Shown: positions 1 to 7,721, counted from the first letter of the stretch. The stretch is 20,262 nucleotides of DNA from Candidatus Methanoplasma sp. (GCA_031256615.1 JAIRQG010000048.1:1-20262); one strand, 5' to 3'. A program made the numbers and translations. The notes: generated by a model not told the origin, from the letters alone.

Positions 1-19
1 ATAATTGGCATAATGTGCC

Positions 20-1306
20 ATGGCAGAAATAAAAGAGATTCCCCACGAGGAGATCAGGAGGCAGTATCGCCCAAGGGTTGTTGATTCTAGGATATCTCAG
101 CTTCTTCGCATTTCCGGAGGCATTAAGATAACCGGATGCAAGTGGTGTGGCAAGTCATGGACCGGTGTAGTCCACTCTAGATCATCTGCATTCATCGGGA
201 CGGAAAGCAATCGCAAGGTGGCGGAAATGGATCCGGAGCTTGTTCTAAGGGGGGAAGAACCGCGCCTGATCGATGAATGGCAGGACGTACCGAATCTATG
301 GGACGTTGCCCGCATGAACATGGACTTCAGCGCCAGAAAGGGGATGTACATCTTCACTGGGTCTTCTGTCCCGAGAGGGAAGTCCACATCTCACACAGGA
401 ACGGGAAGGTTCGCCACCGTGACGATGCGCCCGATGTCGCTCTTCGAATCCGGCGACAGCAATGGATCAGTATCTTTGTCTGGTCTTTTCGACGGAACGG
501 CAGTTGTATCATCACCGTCGAAAATGAGCTATGAAACTGCCGTAAAGTTCATATGCAGAGGAGGCTGGCCGGGGAGTCTGAGCATGGACTATAACGATGC
601 ACTCATCATACCGCAGCTTTATTCCGAATCCCTTATTGGCTCCGACCTCTTGAAACTCGATGATGTAAAGAGAGACCCCGGTATTATGGAGGGACTTCTT
701 CACTCACTTGCCAGAAACAATGCTACCGCTGCCAAAGTGCCTGTTCTGGCCGCGGACATGGCAAAAGGGGACTGCGCAGTGTCGGAACAAACGGTCAGAG
801 ACTACATGGAAGCTTTGAAAAGAGTCTTTGTCATCGAAGAGCAGCTCCCGTGGGTTCCGTCTCTGCGTTCAAGAAAACGTATGCGCACATCGCCGAAAAG
901 ACACTTCACAGACCCTTCTCTGGCGGTCGCCTGTATGGGAGCGGGGCCTGCGATGATACAGAACGATCCCAATACTGCCGGATTTCTCTTTGAATCTCTT
1001 TGTTATAGGGATTTGTCCGTCTATTCATCCGTTTTCGGTGGCCGCATAAAGCACTACCTCGATGACAGCGGCCTTGAGGTCGATTCGATAGTGGAATACG
1101 GGGATGGCAGATGGGGCGCTGTCGAGGTCAAGATGGGTTACAATGAAGCTGATAAGGCTGCTGCGAACCTTCTGCGTCTGAAGAACAAGCTGGCCGATGA
1201 GACGGTTAATCCGTCTTTCCTGATGGTACTGTGCGCAACCGGAGGCGCTGCATATATGAGGAAGGACGGTGTGGCCGTGGTTCCAGTGGACTGCCTCGGC
1301 CCATGA
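20..1306 (+). CDS. ATP-binding protein, AAA_14/DUF4143 family
   Basis: A 428-residue protein of the archaeal/bacterial AAA plus DUF4143 family. The P-loop is GCKWCGKSW at residues 39-47 and the Walker B-like segment is LIDEWQD at 83-89. A sensor-like IFTGSS follows at 111-116. The C-terminal half (about 200-425) matches DUF4143 and contains D355 followed by E369-V-K371, a spacing like the D...ExK of PD-(D/E)XK folds. Length and domain order are normal for the family. Physiological role is unknown; members are common in host-associated prokaryotes and are often suspected of nucleic-acid or defence-related work, but nothing here proves that. The ATG at 20 is the first available in the window, with no clear Shine-Dalgarno, so a further-upstream start outside the window cannot be excluded. 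It is followed by a 69-bp gap before an unrelated flavoprotein gene. Confidence 0.85.
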   Translation: MAEIKEIPHEEIRRQYRPRVVDSRISQLLRISGGIKITGCKWCGKSWTGVVHSRSSAFIGTESNRKVAEMDPELVLRGEEPRLIDEWQDVPNLWDVARMNMDFSARKGMYIFTGSSVPRGKSTSHTGTGRFATVTMRPMSLFESGDSNGSVSLSGLFDGTAVVSSPSKMSYETAVKFICRGGWPGSLSMDYNDALIIPQLYSESLIGSDLLKLDDVKRDPGIMEGLLHSLARNNATAAKVPVLAADMAKGDCAVSEQTVRDYMEALKRVFVIEEQLPWVPSLRSRKRMRTSPKRHFTDPSLAVACMGAGPAMIQNDPNTAGFLFESLCYRDLSVYSSVFGGRIKHYLDDSGLEVDSIVEYGDGRWGAVEVKMGYNEADKAAANLLRLKNKLADETVNPSFLMVLCATGGAAYMRKDGVAVVPVDCLGP

Positions 1307-1343
1307 GTTTGTGTCAACCGGAGAATGGCCGCACATTTGCACA

Positions 1344-1375
1344 AATGTTTTATCCGTATCCCAATATCATGAGAC
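1344..1375 (+). promoter_or_regulatory. putative leaderless promoter of the flavoprotein gene
   Basis: The motif AATGTTTTATC (1344-1354) resembles an archaeal box A and lies about 25 bp before the ATG at 1376, so transcription would begin close to or at the start codon. CCAATATC follows at 1361-1368. No Shine-Dalgarno is visible. The same two-part arrangement precedes the DUF169 gene at 12075-12107. Confidence 0.45.
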
Positions 1376-1954
1376 ATGAAGGTCATTGCCCTGAACGGCA
1401 GCCCGAGACTTATCGGCAACACAAGCAACATCCTCCATGATGTATCCGATGAACTGGAGAAAGAGGGGATAGAGACCGAACACATACAGTTGTATTCTTC
1501 AAGGTTCACGCTGTGCAATGACTGCAGATCATGTGAGATAAGAGGGGACGGAAGATGCATCCTCGAAGATGACGACCTCAATGATATTGTGGACACGATG
1601 AGGGCGGCAGACGGAGTGATCTTGGCATCGCCCTGTTATTACGGGGCCTGTTCCGCTCAGATGAAGATATTCCTTGAGAGGGCCGGAATGGTCCTGGAGA
1701 AAGGGGACAAAGGACTGAGGAGGAAGATCGGAGGGGCGATCGTCGTGAACGCCCATGATGGAGGCTCAATGGTCTATTCTCAGCTTGTTCATTGGATGCT
1801 CAGAAATCAAATGATAGTATGCGGAGGCATTCCGGCACCGGTGGTGGCGGCTTTGAACTCCCCACAGTATCAAAAAGACAAAGAAGGTATGAAAGGGGTT
1901 ATCAGCCTGGCAAAGGAGATGGCCTGGGCCATCTCCAAGTTCAACGGCCTTTGA
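1376..1954 (+). CDS. iron-sulfur flavoprotein / NADPH-dependent FMN reductase family
   Basis: A 192-residue flavodoxin-like protein. The FMN phosphate-binding segment NGSPRLIGNTS is at residues 7-17. A compact C47-x2-C50-x2-C53-x7-C61 cluster motif matches the CX2CX2CX4-7C signature of the iron-sulfur flavoprotein (Isf) family, which holds one 4Fe-4S cluster next to FMN. ASPCYYGACSAQ (about 88-99) is the usual flavin-side loop. Isf proteins move electrons, often from ferredoxin, and some reduce O2 or H2O2 in anaerobes; the physiological partner here is not visible. The gene is probably transcribed from its own leaderless promoter. Its TGA stop (1952-1954) directly abuts the stop of the minus-strand gene that follows, so the two converge with no spacer. 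Confidence 0.88.
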   Translation: MKVIALNGSPRLIGNTSNILHDVSDELEKEGIETEHIQLYSSRFTLCNDCRSCEIRGDGRCILEDDDLNDIVDTMRAADGVILASPCYYGACSAQMKIFLERAGMVLEKGDKGLRRKIGGAIVVNAHDGGSMVYSQLVHWMLRNQMIVCGGIPAPVVAALNSPQYQKDKEGMKGVISLAKEMAWAISKFNGL

Positions 1955-2677
1955 TCAGAAGAAATAGAATCCGCAGCCCTCGCTGACGGAGATCTCCGCT
2001 ACGGCTTTCGTGCGTTCCAAAGGCCCGCTGTAGCGTCTGACCATCATTTTGCCTTCCTCGGGAAGCGCTTTTGTCAGCATCTCTATTTCTTTCAGAAGGA
2101 TCCCGGCATCATCCGGGGTGTACGTCCTGCCGCTCTTTGCGCCTTCCGGCACGGAAGCTAATATCTTGCAGCCGCGCTTCTCCGCAATGCTCGGAAGAAG
2201 GCTGTCGTTGGGTCCGAACGATCCTATGCATCCTCTTCCTTTGTCCCAGGACAGTTTACACTTCTGGCACATCTCGTTCATCTCGTCAAATGAGAGCATG
2301 TCCCACCCGGTAAGGCGGTTCTCTTTCTTGGATGCCTTCAGGACCTTCTCCTTATCGGCACCGTTCACTTTTTCCATATCGACCCAGCCTGTGCTGGTCC
2401 TTACCGCTTTCGGTTTAAGGAGTTTGATATCCTCCTCATTCTTCAGTTTGTCCATGTAGATTGCGTCCGTCTCGGCGTTGATCCTGTTCCTCTTGAGGAA
2501 AGCATCCCAGTCGCCTACCAGCGATCCTGCATCCTCCAGAGACACGACGTCATCATATCCGGCAAGGTCCTCCATCCCGGAGATGTCGTCGACACGCACC
2601 CTTATTACGTTCATCCTCAGGTCCCTGCAAAGGGCGCTCTTGGCATCTATTTCGCGTATTCCAATACTTATTCCCAT
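1955..2677 (-). CDS. conserved-looking hypothetical protein with C-terminal Cys cluster
   Basis: A 240-residue protein that I do not recognise. It begins MGISIGIREI and has no signal peptide or membrane segment. Cysteines are at 17, 137, 140, 150, 170 and 235; the C137-x2-C140-x9-C150 group plus C170 could bind zinc or an Fe-S cluster. The middle (60-120) is charged and K-rich, and the protein ends in an aromatic FYFF. A Shine-Dalgarno-like GGAGAGG on the minus strand (about 2684-2690) supports the start at 2677. The gene converges on the iron-sulfur flavoprotein gene with touching stop codons and is divergent from the PUA-sepF-HD operon. Coding is supported by length, the ribosome-binding site and normal codon use; the function is unknown. 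Confidence 0.7.
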   Translation of the reverse strand: MGISIGIREIDAKSALCRDLRMNVIRVRVDDISGMEDLAGYDDVVSLEDAGSLVGDWDAFLKRNRINAETDAIYMDKLKNEEDIKLLKPKAVRTSTGWVDMEKVNGADKEKVLKASKKENRLTGWDMLSFDEMNEMCQKCKLSWDKGRGCIGSFGPNDSLLPSIAEKRGCKILASVPEGAKSGRTYTPDDAGILLKEIEMLTKALPEEGKMMVRRYSGPLERTKAVAEISVSEGCGFYFF

Positions 2678-2823
2678 TACGCAACCTCTCCTCTTCGGTT
2701 GATTGAGTACGCAACAGCCTTACACATTTAATACGTTCCATCAACGCCCCGTCCTCTCTGCGGGCAGAATCTCCCTCTTTCAAGCAAAAGTATGAAAACC
2801 GCTAAAAGATATTAGAGAAGCGA
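2678..2823. promoter_or_regulatory. divergent promoter region
   Basis: This 146-bp region separates the minus-strand hypothetical gene from the PUA gene. For the minus strand, a TATA-like TATTAAATG lies around 2725-2734, about 50 bp from the start. For the plus strand, AT-rich stretches at about 2784-2796 and 2803-2815 are possible box A elements. The octamer TACGCAAC occurs twice, at 2678-2685 and 2709-2716. Promoter assignment is by eye only. Confidence 0.35.
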
Positions 2824-3315
2824 ATGGCAGACATCAGAATTAGAAAGAGAAAGAGGATGAGAGGCAAAGACATCAAAGCGCTGTCATCCGAATTGGAAGA
2901 AATGCTCGGAGTTCCAGTGTTCAATGAGAATGATACAGTGGACATTGCAGAGAGTACCGATTTTGGTTTGTTGTTTGTTGACAATGACATCATCGGGCTG
3001 ATCGTTGAAGGAAAACCCTTCCTGACAGTGAGGGGAGTGATCAAATACAGACCTGCAAAAAGATACGTGACGGTCGACATGGGCGCGGTCCCCTTCATAA
3101 CGAACGGAGCCGACTGCATGGGCCCGGGCATCGTCGAAGCAGACCCCTCCATATCCGCCGGAGATCTGGTTTGGATAAGGGATGTGAAGAACAAGGTGCC
3201 GATCGCCGTAGGAATGTCTGAAAGAAGCGGAGAGGAACTTATCAAAAAGGATCCCGGGAAGGCGATAAGGAACATTCACAACGTAGGGGACAAGCTTTGG
3301 AAGACCGGAGAGTAA
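2824..3315 (+). CDS. archaeal PUA-domain RNA-binding protein (MCT-1-like)
   Basis: A 163-residue protein with the architecture of the archaeal DUF1947-PUA family, relatives of eukaryotic MCT-1/MCTS1 and the eIF2D N-terminal region. The basic N-terminus (IRIRKRKRMRGKDIK) leads into the first domain. The PUA domain spans roughly residues 73-155, including YVTVDMGAVPFITNGADCMGPGI and GDLVWIRD. PUA domains bind structured RNA; archaeal members are thought to act on tRNA, rRNA or translation initiation, but the exact target is not shown by the sequence. It is the first gene of a compact operon: sepF starts 4 nt after its TAA stop, and the HD gene overlaps sepF. Confidence is high for the family, lower for the specific role. 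Confidence 0.88.
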   Translation: MADIRIRKRKRMRGKDIKALSSELEEMLGVPVFNENDTVDIAESTDFGLLFVDNDIIGLIVEGKPFLTVRGVIKYRPAKRYVTVDMGAVPFITNGADCMGPGIVEADPSISAGDLVWIRDVKNKVPIAVGMSERSGEELIKKDPGKAIRNIHNVGDKLWKTGE

Positions 3316-3319
3316 GGCA

Positions 3320-3667
3320 GTGTTCGGCAGAAAGAAAAAAGAAGGAAAAAAGAAAACATTCATCGATCTGGATGGATACAATGCGCCAATGTATGCGCCG
3401 TCCGACGCAAAGATAGTGGTGGTGGAGGTCACATCTCACCGCGACCTCAAGGCATTGACGGACCTGGCATACCGCGGCAACATACTGATCCTGGACTTCT
3501 CAATGTTTGAAGAAGGGGATTCTTTCAAAAAAGAGATCGCAAAACGCCTTCTGGAGGTAGCGAGGGACATCAGCGGGGCCTTTACGGAGGTCTCGGACAT
3601 ACTGATGGTGCTGAGCCCGAGCGGCCTGAGCATAGACAAACGAAGAATAGTCCACAGGGAGAAATGA
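3320..3667 (+). CDS. sepF: archaeal SepF-like FtsZ-anchoring cell division protein
   Basis: A 115-residue protein matching the SepF/DUF552 fold. The conserved core covers about residues 30-110, with KIVVVEV, the DLKALTDLAYRGNILILDF segment and the SGAFTEVSDILMVLSPSGLSID end. In archaea SepF anchors FtsZ to the membrane at mid-cell. The start is GTG at 3320: reading upstream in frame there is no ATG, GTG or TTG before a TAG at 3284, so this is the only usable start. A GGAG at 3307-3310 can serve as the ribosome-binding site. The N-terminus is only MFGRKKKEGKKK before the core, shorter than the amphipathic membrane helix of well-studied SepF proteins. Its stop overlaps the HD gene start (ATGA), indicating translational coupling. 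Confidence 0.88.
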   Translation: MFGRKKKEGKKKTFIDLDGYNAPMYAPSDAKIVVVEVTSHRDLKALTDLAYRGNILILDFSMFEEGDSFKKEIAKRLLEVARDISGAFTEVSDILMVLSPSGLSIDKRRIVHREK

Positions 3668-4983
3668 GCATGTCCGAAGGGTACAAAGTGATACATGACC
3701 CAATTCACGGCAGTATCATGGCGGAGGAACCCTTTTTGACGATACTCGACAGGCATGAGATGCAGCGCCTCAGGGGAGTGAAGCAGCTGGGCCTTGGCAA
3801 TATGGTCTTCCCCGGAGCGAACCACACAAGGTTTGAGCACTCTCTCGGAACATATCATCTGGCAGGCAGGATGGCAGCCTCGATAGGCCTGTCCGAAGAA
3901 GATTCCTCCGCGGTAAGGATGGCGGGGCTTCTGCATGACATCTGCCACACTCCGTTCTCCCATACGATAGAGGAGATAGTCGGGCACGCAACCGGAATGG
4001 ATCATATGGAAGCGGCCGAAAAGCTCATCACCGGAAAGATAAGGACGTATCTCGAAAGGGATGACGATCTGTTCGGAGGGATCCCCCCGATATCCGAGGT
4101 CCTTGAAGAGAACGGGATATCCTCGGAGAAAGTATGTGGCCTCATCATGTACCCGGAATCCACAGGCGAGAGTCTGGACACTTTCAGCGGCGGAAAGAGG
4201 GCGGAGCATTTCTCGGCAAGAGATTTCATACATCAGATAATACACGGACCGGTCGATGCGGATCAGATGGACTACCTCGTCAGGGACGCATACTACACAG
4301 GCGTGACCCACGGGAAAGTGGATATCGAGAGGCTGATAGGGACAATGAGGATCAACAATGACAGGATCGTGATAGAAAAAGGCGGGAGATCGGCCGCCGA
4401 AGGCCTGATGGTGGCAAGATCCCTGATGTACTCATCCGTTTACTTCCACAGGACCGTCAGAATAGTAAAGATGATGCTGCTGAAATCCGTTGAGGCCTCA
4501 TCGATCGATGTGAAGGAGATACACCTCTGGAACGATGCGGGGCTGATGGAACATCTCATCGAGGGCGGAGGGAAGGCTTCTGAGATAGCCAGGTCTGTTC
4601 AGAACAGACTGCTTTACAAGAAGGTCATGACCGTGTTCAGCGAAGACACGTCCGAAGACCTGCTGTCGCGCCTTTCGGAATTCACGTCGTACCAGAAAAG
4701 GAAACAATTGGAAAAAGAGATAGCTGACCGCGCAGGGGTTGATATCTCCGATGTTGCGGTCGAGATCCCTCCGAGGTCGATACTGTTTTCGAATATGAAC
4801 ATCGGGAAGACCGACGTTTCGATACTCGATCCGGAAGGAAAGGTCAAGTCCCTGACAAGACTGTCGCCAATCGCCAAAGCGCTGCAGTCGAGGGACACCT
4901 TCGGCTGGTCTCTGCTGATAGCGTCCCCGGAAGAGCACAAGGAAGCTGTTCTTAAAGCTTCGAAGAAGGCCCTCAGCCTTTGA
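3664..4983 (+). CDS. HD-domain phosphohydrolase (dGTPase/SAMHD1-like)
   Basis: A 439-residue HD-superfamily enzyme of the dNTPase-like branch. The metal-binding set is visible: H59 in RFEHS, H91-D92 in LLHDICHTPFSH, and D200 in VDADQMDYLVRD. The N-terminal VIHDPIHGSI motif is typical of this family. Related enzymes hydrolyse dNTPs to deoxynucleosides and triphosphate, but substrate specificity cannot be read from sequence and an archaeal phosphodiesterase role is possible. The ATG at 3664 overlaps the sepF stop as ATGA; a second ATG at 3670 is an alternative start. The C-terminal 150 residues are less conserved and may regulate oligomerisation. The gene's end overlaps the convergent rtcB end by 11 bp. 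Confidence 0.88.
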   Translation: MSMSEGYKVIHDPIHGSIMAEEPFLTILDRHEMQRLRGVKQLGLGNMVFPGANHTRFEHSLGTYHLAGRMAASIGLSEEDSSAVRMAGLLHDICHTPFSHTIEEIVGHATGMDHMEAAEKLITGKIRTYLERDDDLFGGIPPISEVLEENGISSEKVCGLIMYPESTGESLDTFSGGKRAEHFSARDFIHQIIHGPVDADQMDYLVRDAYYTGVTHGKVDIERLIGTMRINNDRIVIEKGGRSAAEGLMVARSLMYSSVYFHRTVRIVKMMLLKSVEASSIDVKEIHLWNDAGLMEHLIEGGGKASEIARSVQNRLLYKKVMTVFSEDTSEDLLSRLSEFTSYQKRKQLEKEIADRAGVDISDVAVEIPPRSILFSNMNIGKTDVSILDPEGKVKSLTRLSPIAKALQSRDTFGWSLLIASPEEHKEAVLKASKKALSL

Positions 4984-6424
4984 CAACTCCTATCGGAGTG
5001 AGCTTTGCCACTTTTTCGGTCAGCCCCGCATTGCAGACCACTTTGATGACCTCATCAACATCCTTGTATGCGGCGGGGGCTTCTTCAAGCAGCCCCTCGT
5101 CAGATCCGCTCCTGAGGTAGATGTTGCTGTTTTTCATCTCATTCTTCACATCGGACGCCTTGAGTTTGTTGAGGGCGGCAGTTCTGGACATCCTGCGCCC
5201 CGCGCCGTGGCATGTCGACCCGAATGTCTCTTCCATTGCACCCTTTTTCCCCACCAGGACGTACGTTCCCACTTTCATGTCGCCCGGGATGATCACAGGC
5301 TGCCCAACATCTCTGTACATCTGGGTAATCTCTCTGCGTCCAGCGGCGAAGGCGCGGGTCGATCCCTTTCTGTGAACAAGCACATCCTCCGCATGCCTGT
5401 CCACGTCGTGGCGTTCCTTCTTCGCGATGTTGTGCGCAACATCGTATACAACATCCATCCCCATGCTCTCCGCGGTGCCTCCCAGGATATTCTCGAAGGA
5501 TTCCCTCACCCAGTGCGTGATCATCTGTCTGTTTGCCCATGCATAGTTGGCGCCGCAGCACATCGCTTTGTAATAATCGTCGCCCAATTTCGAGTTGAGA
5601 GGGGCGCAGGCAAGCTGCCTGTCCGGAAGCTGTACCTTGTTCTCTCTGATGTATCTCTCCATTTCCTGAAGGTATTCCGTTGCGATCTGATGGCCGCATC
5701 CTCTCGAGCCGCAGTGCACCGTGACCGTGACCGCTCCTTCTTTCAGACCGAATTTTTTGGCCACATCTTTGTCAAAAACATCATCCACAACATCCAGCTC
5801 AAGAAAATGGTTGCCGGACCCCAGGGAACCAAGCTGCGGTATCCCTCTCTTGCGGGCTTTATCACTTACTGTCGCCGGGTCTGCATCCAGCATCCGTCCT
5901 CCTTCTTCGGTGGCTTCTATATCGCGTTCCCAGCCGTAGCCGTTCTCCACCGCCCATTTTGAACCGTTTGTAAGAATTTCGTCCAATTCTTTGTTGCCGA
6001 TCTTTGTAAGCCCCTTTGATCCGAGCCCGGAAGGCACATTCTTATACAATTCGTCGACCAAGGCGCCGACCTTCCCTTCAATGTCGTCTACAGTGAGGTC
6101 CGTTTTTATCAGGCGGACTCCGCAGTTGATGTCGAAACCTATACCCCCCGGAGATATCGATCCGCTGTCCGCATCTACAGCCGCGACCCCTCCGATCGGG
6201 AACCCATAACCCCAGTGAATGTCAGGCATGGCCATTGAACTTCCGACGATCCCGGGGAGGCAGGCCACATTCGCTGCCTGCTGCGGCGCATTATCGGCCC
6301 TTATATGGCTGATCATGTTCTCGCTGGCATATATTATCGCATTCGTCCTCATGCCAGGGACTTCTTCCTTCGGTATCTCCCATCGATTGTCATCGATCTT
6401 TCTCAGCTTTCCATTCCATGCCAT
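4973..6424 (-). CDS. rtcB: RtcB RNA ligase (3'-phosphate/5'-OH, tRNA splicing)
   Basis: A 483-residue RtcB that joins RNA 2',3'-cyclic phosphate or 3'-phosphate ends to 5'-OH ends with GTP and Mn2+; in archaea it seals tRNA exons after intron removal. Numbered from M at 6424, the metal ligands are C101 (DINCGVR), H206 (GSGNHF), H237 (VHCGSRG) and H331 (DVAHNIAKKE). The guanylated histidine is H406 (STCHGAGR). The start at 6424 (MAWNGKLRKIDDNRWEIP) aligns with the family N-terminus; the open frame continues upstream to 6487 but that would run into the tRNA-His gene. The gene starts 40 nt downstream of the tRNA on the same strand, so co-transcription is possible. No inserted intein is seen. Confidence 0.95.
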   Translation of the reverse strand: MAWNGKLRKIDDNRWEIPKEEVPGMRTNAIIYASENMISHIRADNAPQQAANVACLPGIVGSSMAMPDIHWGYGFPIGGVAAVDADSGSISPGGIGFDINCGVRLIKTDLTVDDIEGKVGALVDELYKNVPSGLGSKGLTKIGNKELDEILTNGSKWAVENGYGWERDIEATEEGGRMLDADPATVSDKARKRGIPQLGSLGSGNHFLELDVVDDVFDKDVAKKFGLKEGAVTVTVHCGSRGCGHQIATEYLQEMERYIRENKVQLPDRQLACAPLNSKLGDDYYKAMCCGANYAWANRQMITHWVRESFENILGGTAESMGMDVVYDVAHNIAKKERHDVDRHAEDVLVHRKGSTRAFAAGRREITQMYRDVGQPVIIPGDMKVGTYVLVGKKGAMEETFGSTCHGAGRRMSRTAALNKLKASDVKNEMKNSNIYLRSGSDEGLLEEAPAAYKDVDEVIKVVCNAGLTEKVAKLTPIGVVKG

Positions 6425-6464
6425 ATGATCGTTACCATATCGGCGCATAAAAGTTAAAGGTAGG

Positions 6465-6539
6465 GGCCGGGACCGAGATTTGAACACGAGTCAAGGGATC
6501 CACAGTCCCCTAGGATAACCAAGCTACCCCATCCCGGCC
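6465..6539 (-). tRNA. tRNA-His (GTG anticodon)
   Basis: The minus strand folds into a full cloverleaf. The acceptor stem GCCGGGA pairs with TCCCGGC over 7 bp. The D arm has G18-G19, the anticodon stem GGGGA/TCCCT closes the loop CTGTGGA with GTG at positions 34-36, and the T loop is TTCAAAT. An extra 5' G (6539) opposite C73 is encoded, giving the G-1:C73 identity pair that defines tRNA-His. The 3' CCA is not fully encoded (CC then T). There is no intron. The T stem contains a U52-U62 mismatch and a U49-G65 wobble, slightly weak for a tRNA. It lies immediately upstream of rtcB on the same strand. Confidence 0.93.
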
Positions 6540-6540
6540 A

Positions 6541-6734
6541 TGTGGTAGGTTGCGATTACATCTGCTCCTTAATAAAACTTTTCGATGAACGTTTCAAAAC
6601 AACAACGGTTCTGACAAAAAAGACTGCACGTTGTTCCGAAACAAACTGGTCAAGATCAGCTCACGTCGGCCGGCTAATCTATTTTCCGACAGCATGCTGC
6701 AAGACGTTCGAAGTGAGAATGCAGACCCCAAACA
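6541..6734. other. intergenic between tRNA-His and msrA
   Basis: This 194-bp region has no supported gene. It should hold the tRNA-His promoter (minus) and the msrA promoter (plus). CTAATCTATTTTCC at 6675-6688 is the only modest TATA-like element for msrA. Confidence 0.5.
6566..6590 (-). promoter_or_regulatory. candidate promoter for tRNA-His
   Basis: On the minus strand an A-rich BRE-like run followed by GTTTTATTAAG (about 6571-6582) lies 30-40 bp before the mature tRNA 5' end. This fits an archaeal BRE/TATA pair. Identified by eye. Confidence 0.4.
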
Positions 6735-7316
6735 ATGGAAACAGATAAGTCAGATAATATGATAAAAGGTCCAATGTCAAATACACCGGAAGATGTTCCA
6801 TGCGGCGGTTCCGTCATCTATCTGGCGGGAGGATGTTTCTGGGGCGTTGAGAAGGTATTCTCTGCGATACGCGGGGTGACCGACACGGAATGCGGCTATG
6901 CCAACGGATACGATCTCATAATCCCGGATTACATGACAGTGTGTTCCGGTAAATTTGGATACTGCGAAGCGGTCAGAGTACGCTATGACCCCAGCATTGT
7001 GAGCTTAGAACGCCTTCTTGATGTTTTCTTTATGGTGATAGATCCGACATTGCTGAACCGTCAGGGGAACGACAGAGGCATACAGTACAGGACAGGCATC
7101 TATTGGGAAGATGAGCTCACGGGGGCAGCCGCCGCCGACTATGTAGATAAGGAAAAAAAGAGGCACGGCGAGTTCTATACTGAAACCGGCCGGCTCAAGA
7201 ACTTCGTCCCTGCGGAAGATTACCATCAGGACTATCTGGATAAGAACCCGGGCGGTTATTGCCATATCTCTTCCGATGAGATCGAAAGGATCCGCAGGAT
7301 GTTCTCCGGCAACTGA
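6735..7316 (+). CDS. msrA: peptide methionine sulfoxide reductase MsrA
   Basis: A 193-residue MsrA, which reduces methionine-S-sulfoxide in proteins using thiol chemistry. The catalytic Cys34 is in GGCFWG. GYCEAVRVRYDP (76-86) carries the conserved acidic residue (E78). DPTLLNRQGNDRGIQYRT (103-120), EDYHQDYLDKNP (161-172) and C176 in GYCH, a candidate resolving cysteine, complete the family pattern. There is no fused MsrB domain. About 28 residues precede the conserved core, so M9 or M14 could be the true start; no good Shine-Dalgarno precedes 6735. The small membrane-protein gene begins 11 nt after the stop and is probably co-transcribed. An oxidative-damage repair enzyme fits an anaerobe facing oxygen pulses in a gut. 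Confidence 0.92.
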   Translation: METDKSDNMIKGPMSNTPEDVPCGGSVIYLAGGCFWGVEKVFSAIRGVTDTECGYANGYDLIIPDYMTVCSGKFGYCEAVRVRYDPSIVSLERLLDVFFMVIDPTLLNRQGNDRGIQYRTGIYWEDELTGAAAADYVDKEKKRHGEFYTETGRLKNFVPAEDYHQDYLDKNPGGYCHISSDEIERIRRMFSGN

Positions 7317-7327
7317 TATCGGAAAGG

Positions 7328-7600
7328 ATGGATCTCATAACTCTCAGATCTGTGCAGAAGGTGCTTGAGATATACGTATCGCCTCAAACACAGAGCATAG
7401 CCGTATTTTCATTGGCGTTCTTCTTCATCGTCGAGGATCCGAGCCTGAGCATAGGCACAGTCAATAAGTGGACGCCGCTGATGGGAGGCTTGTTCGCTGC
7501 AGTACTGATCCCGATCGTGCTGAGCTTTAGGGGCAGCAGGGACCGAGATAGGACACTGCCAAAACCGACGACAAACCGCTTAAAAATCATTTTACCATAA
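7328..7600 (+). CDS. small predicted membrane protein, unknown
   Basis: A 90-residue protein with two hydrophobic stretches, about residues 23-42 (SIAVFSLAFFFIVEDPSLSI) and 47-67 (WTPLMGGLFAAVLIPIVLSF). A basic tail RGSRDRDR follows. It begins 11 nt after the msrA stop, and AAGG at 7322-7325 could act as a weak ribosome-binding site. I do not recognise a family. The C-terminal 15 residues overlap an AT-rich stretch just before a strong GC hairpin. It could be a real small membrane protein co-transcribed with msrA or a chance frame; the hydrophobic pattern and operon-like spacing favour the former. Confidence 0.5.
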   Translation: MDLITLRSVQKVLEIYVSPQTQSIAVFSLAFFFIVEDPSLSIGTVNKWTPLMGGLFAAVLIPIVLSFRGSRDRDRTLPKPTTNRLKIILP

Positions 7601-7654
7601 CGGCTCCCCTGCCGCCGCGGCGGGGCGGGGGCCGTTCCTCCAAAAAGATTTTTT
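7601..7654 (+). terminator. GC-rich hairpin plus T tract
   Basis: A nearly self-complementary GC block (7601-7634) can form a long hairpin with two mismatches. The T6 tract at 7649-7654 follows 14 nt later. It would end transcription of msrA and the small membrane protein before argF. T tracts alone can terminate archaeal transcription, so the hairpin may have another purpose. Confidence 0.5.
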
Positions 7655-7721
7655 GTGAACTCTCGGACAATCTGACCGCATCATATCAGCAAGCATCTGA
7701 GACTGTCTGGTTTCGAGCATA

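Noticed and set aside
20..1306. DUF4143 ATPase as part of a defence island
   Set aside because: The neighbours visible are housekeeping or redox genes and no other defence gene is present, so the idea has no support within the window.
3436..4311. 291-aa minus-strand frame across sepF and the HD gene
   Set aside because: The plus strand carries conserved SepF and HD motifs with coupled starts; the antisense frame has no motifs.
6425..6487. 21-residue upstream extension of RtcB
   Set aside because: It would overlap the tRNA-His 3' end, and the family N-terminus starts at MAWNGKLRKID (6424).
6542..6748. 68-aa plus-strand frame between tRNA-His and msrA
   Set aside because: No ribosome-binding site, unusual composition and overlap with the msrA start; probably chance.
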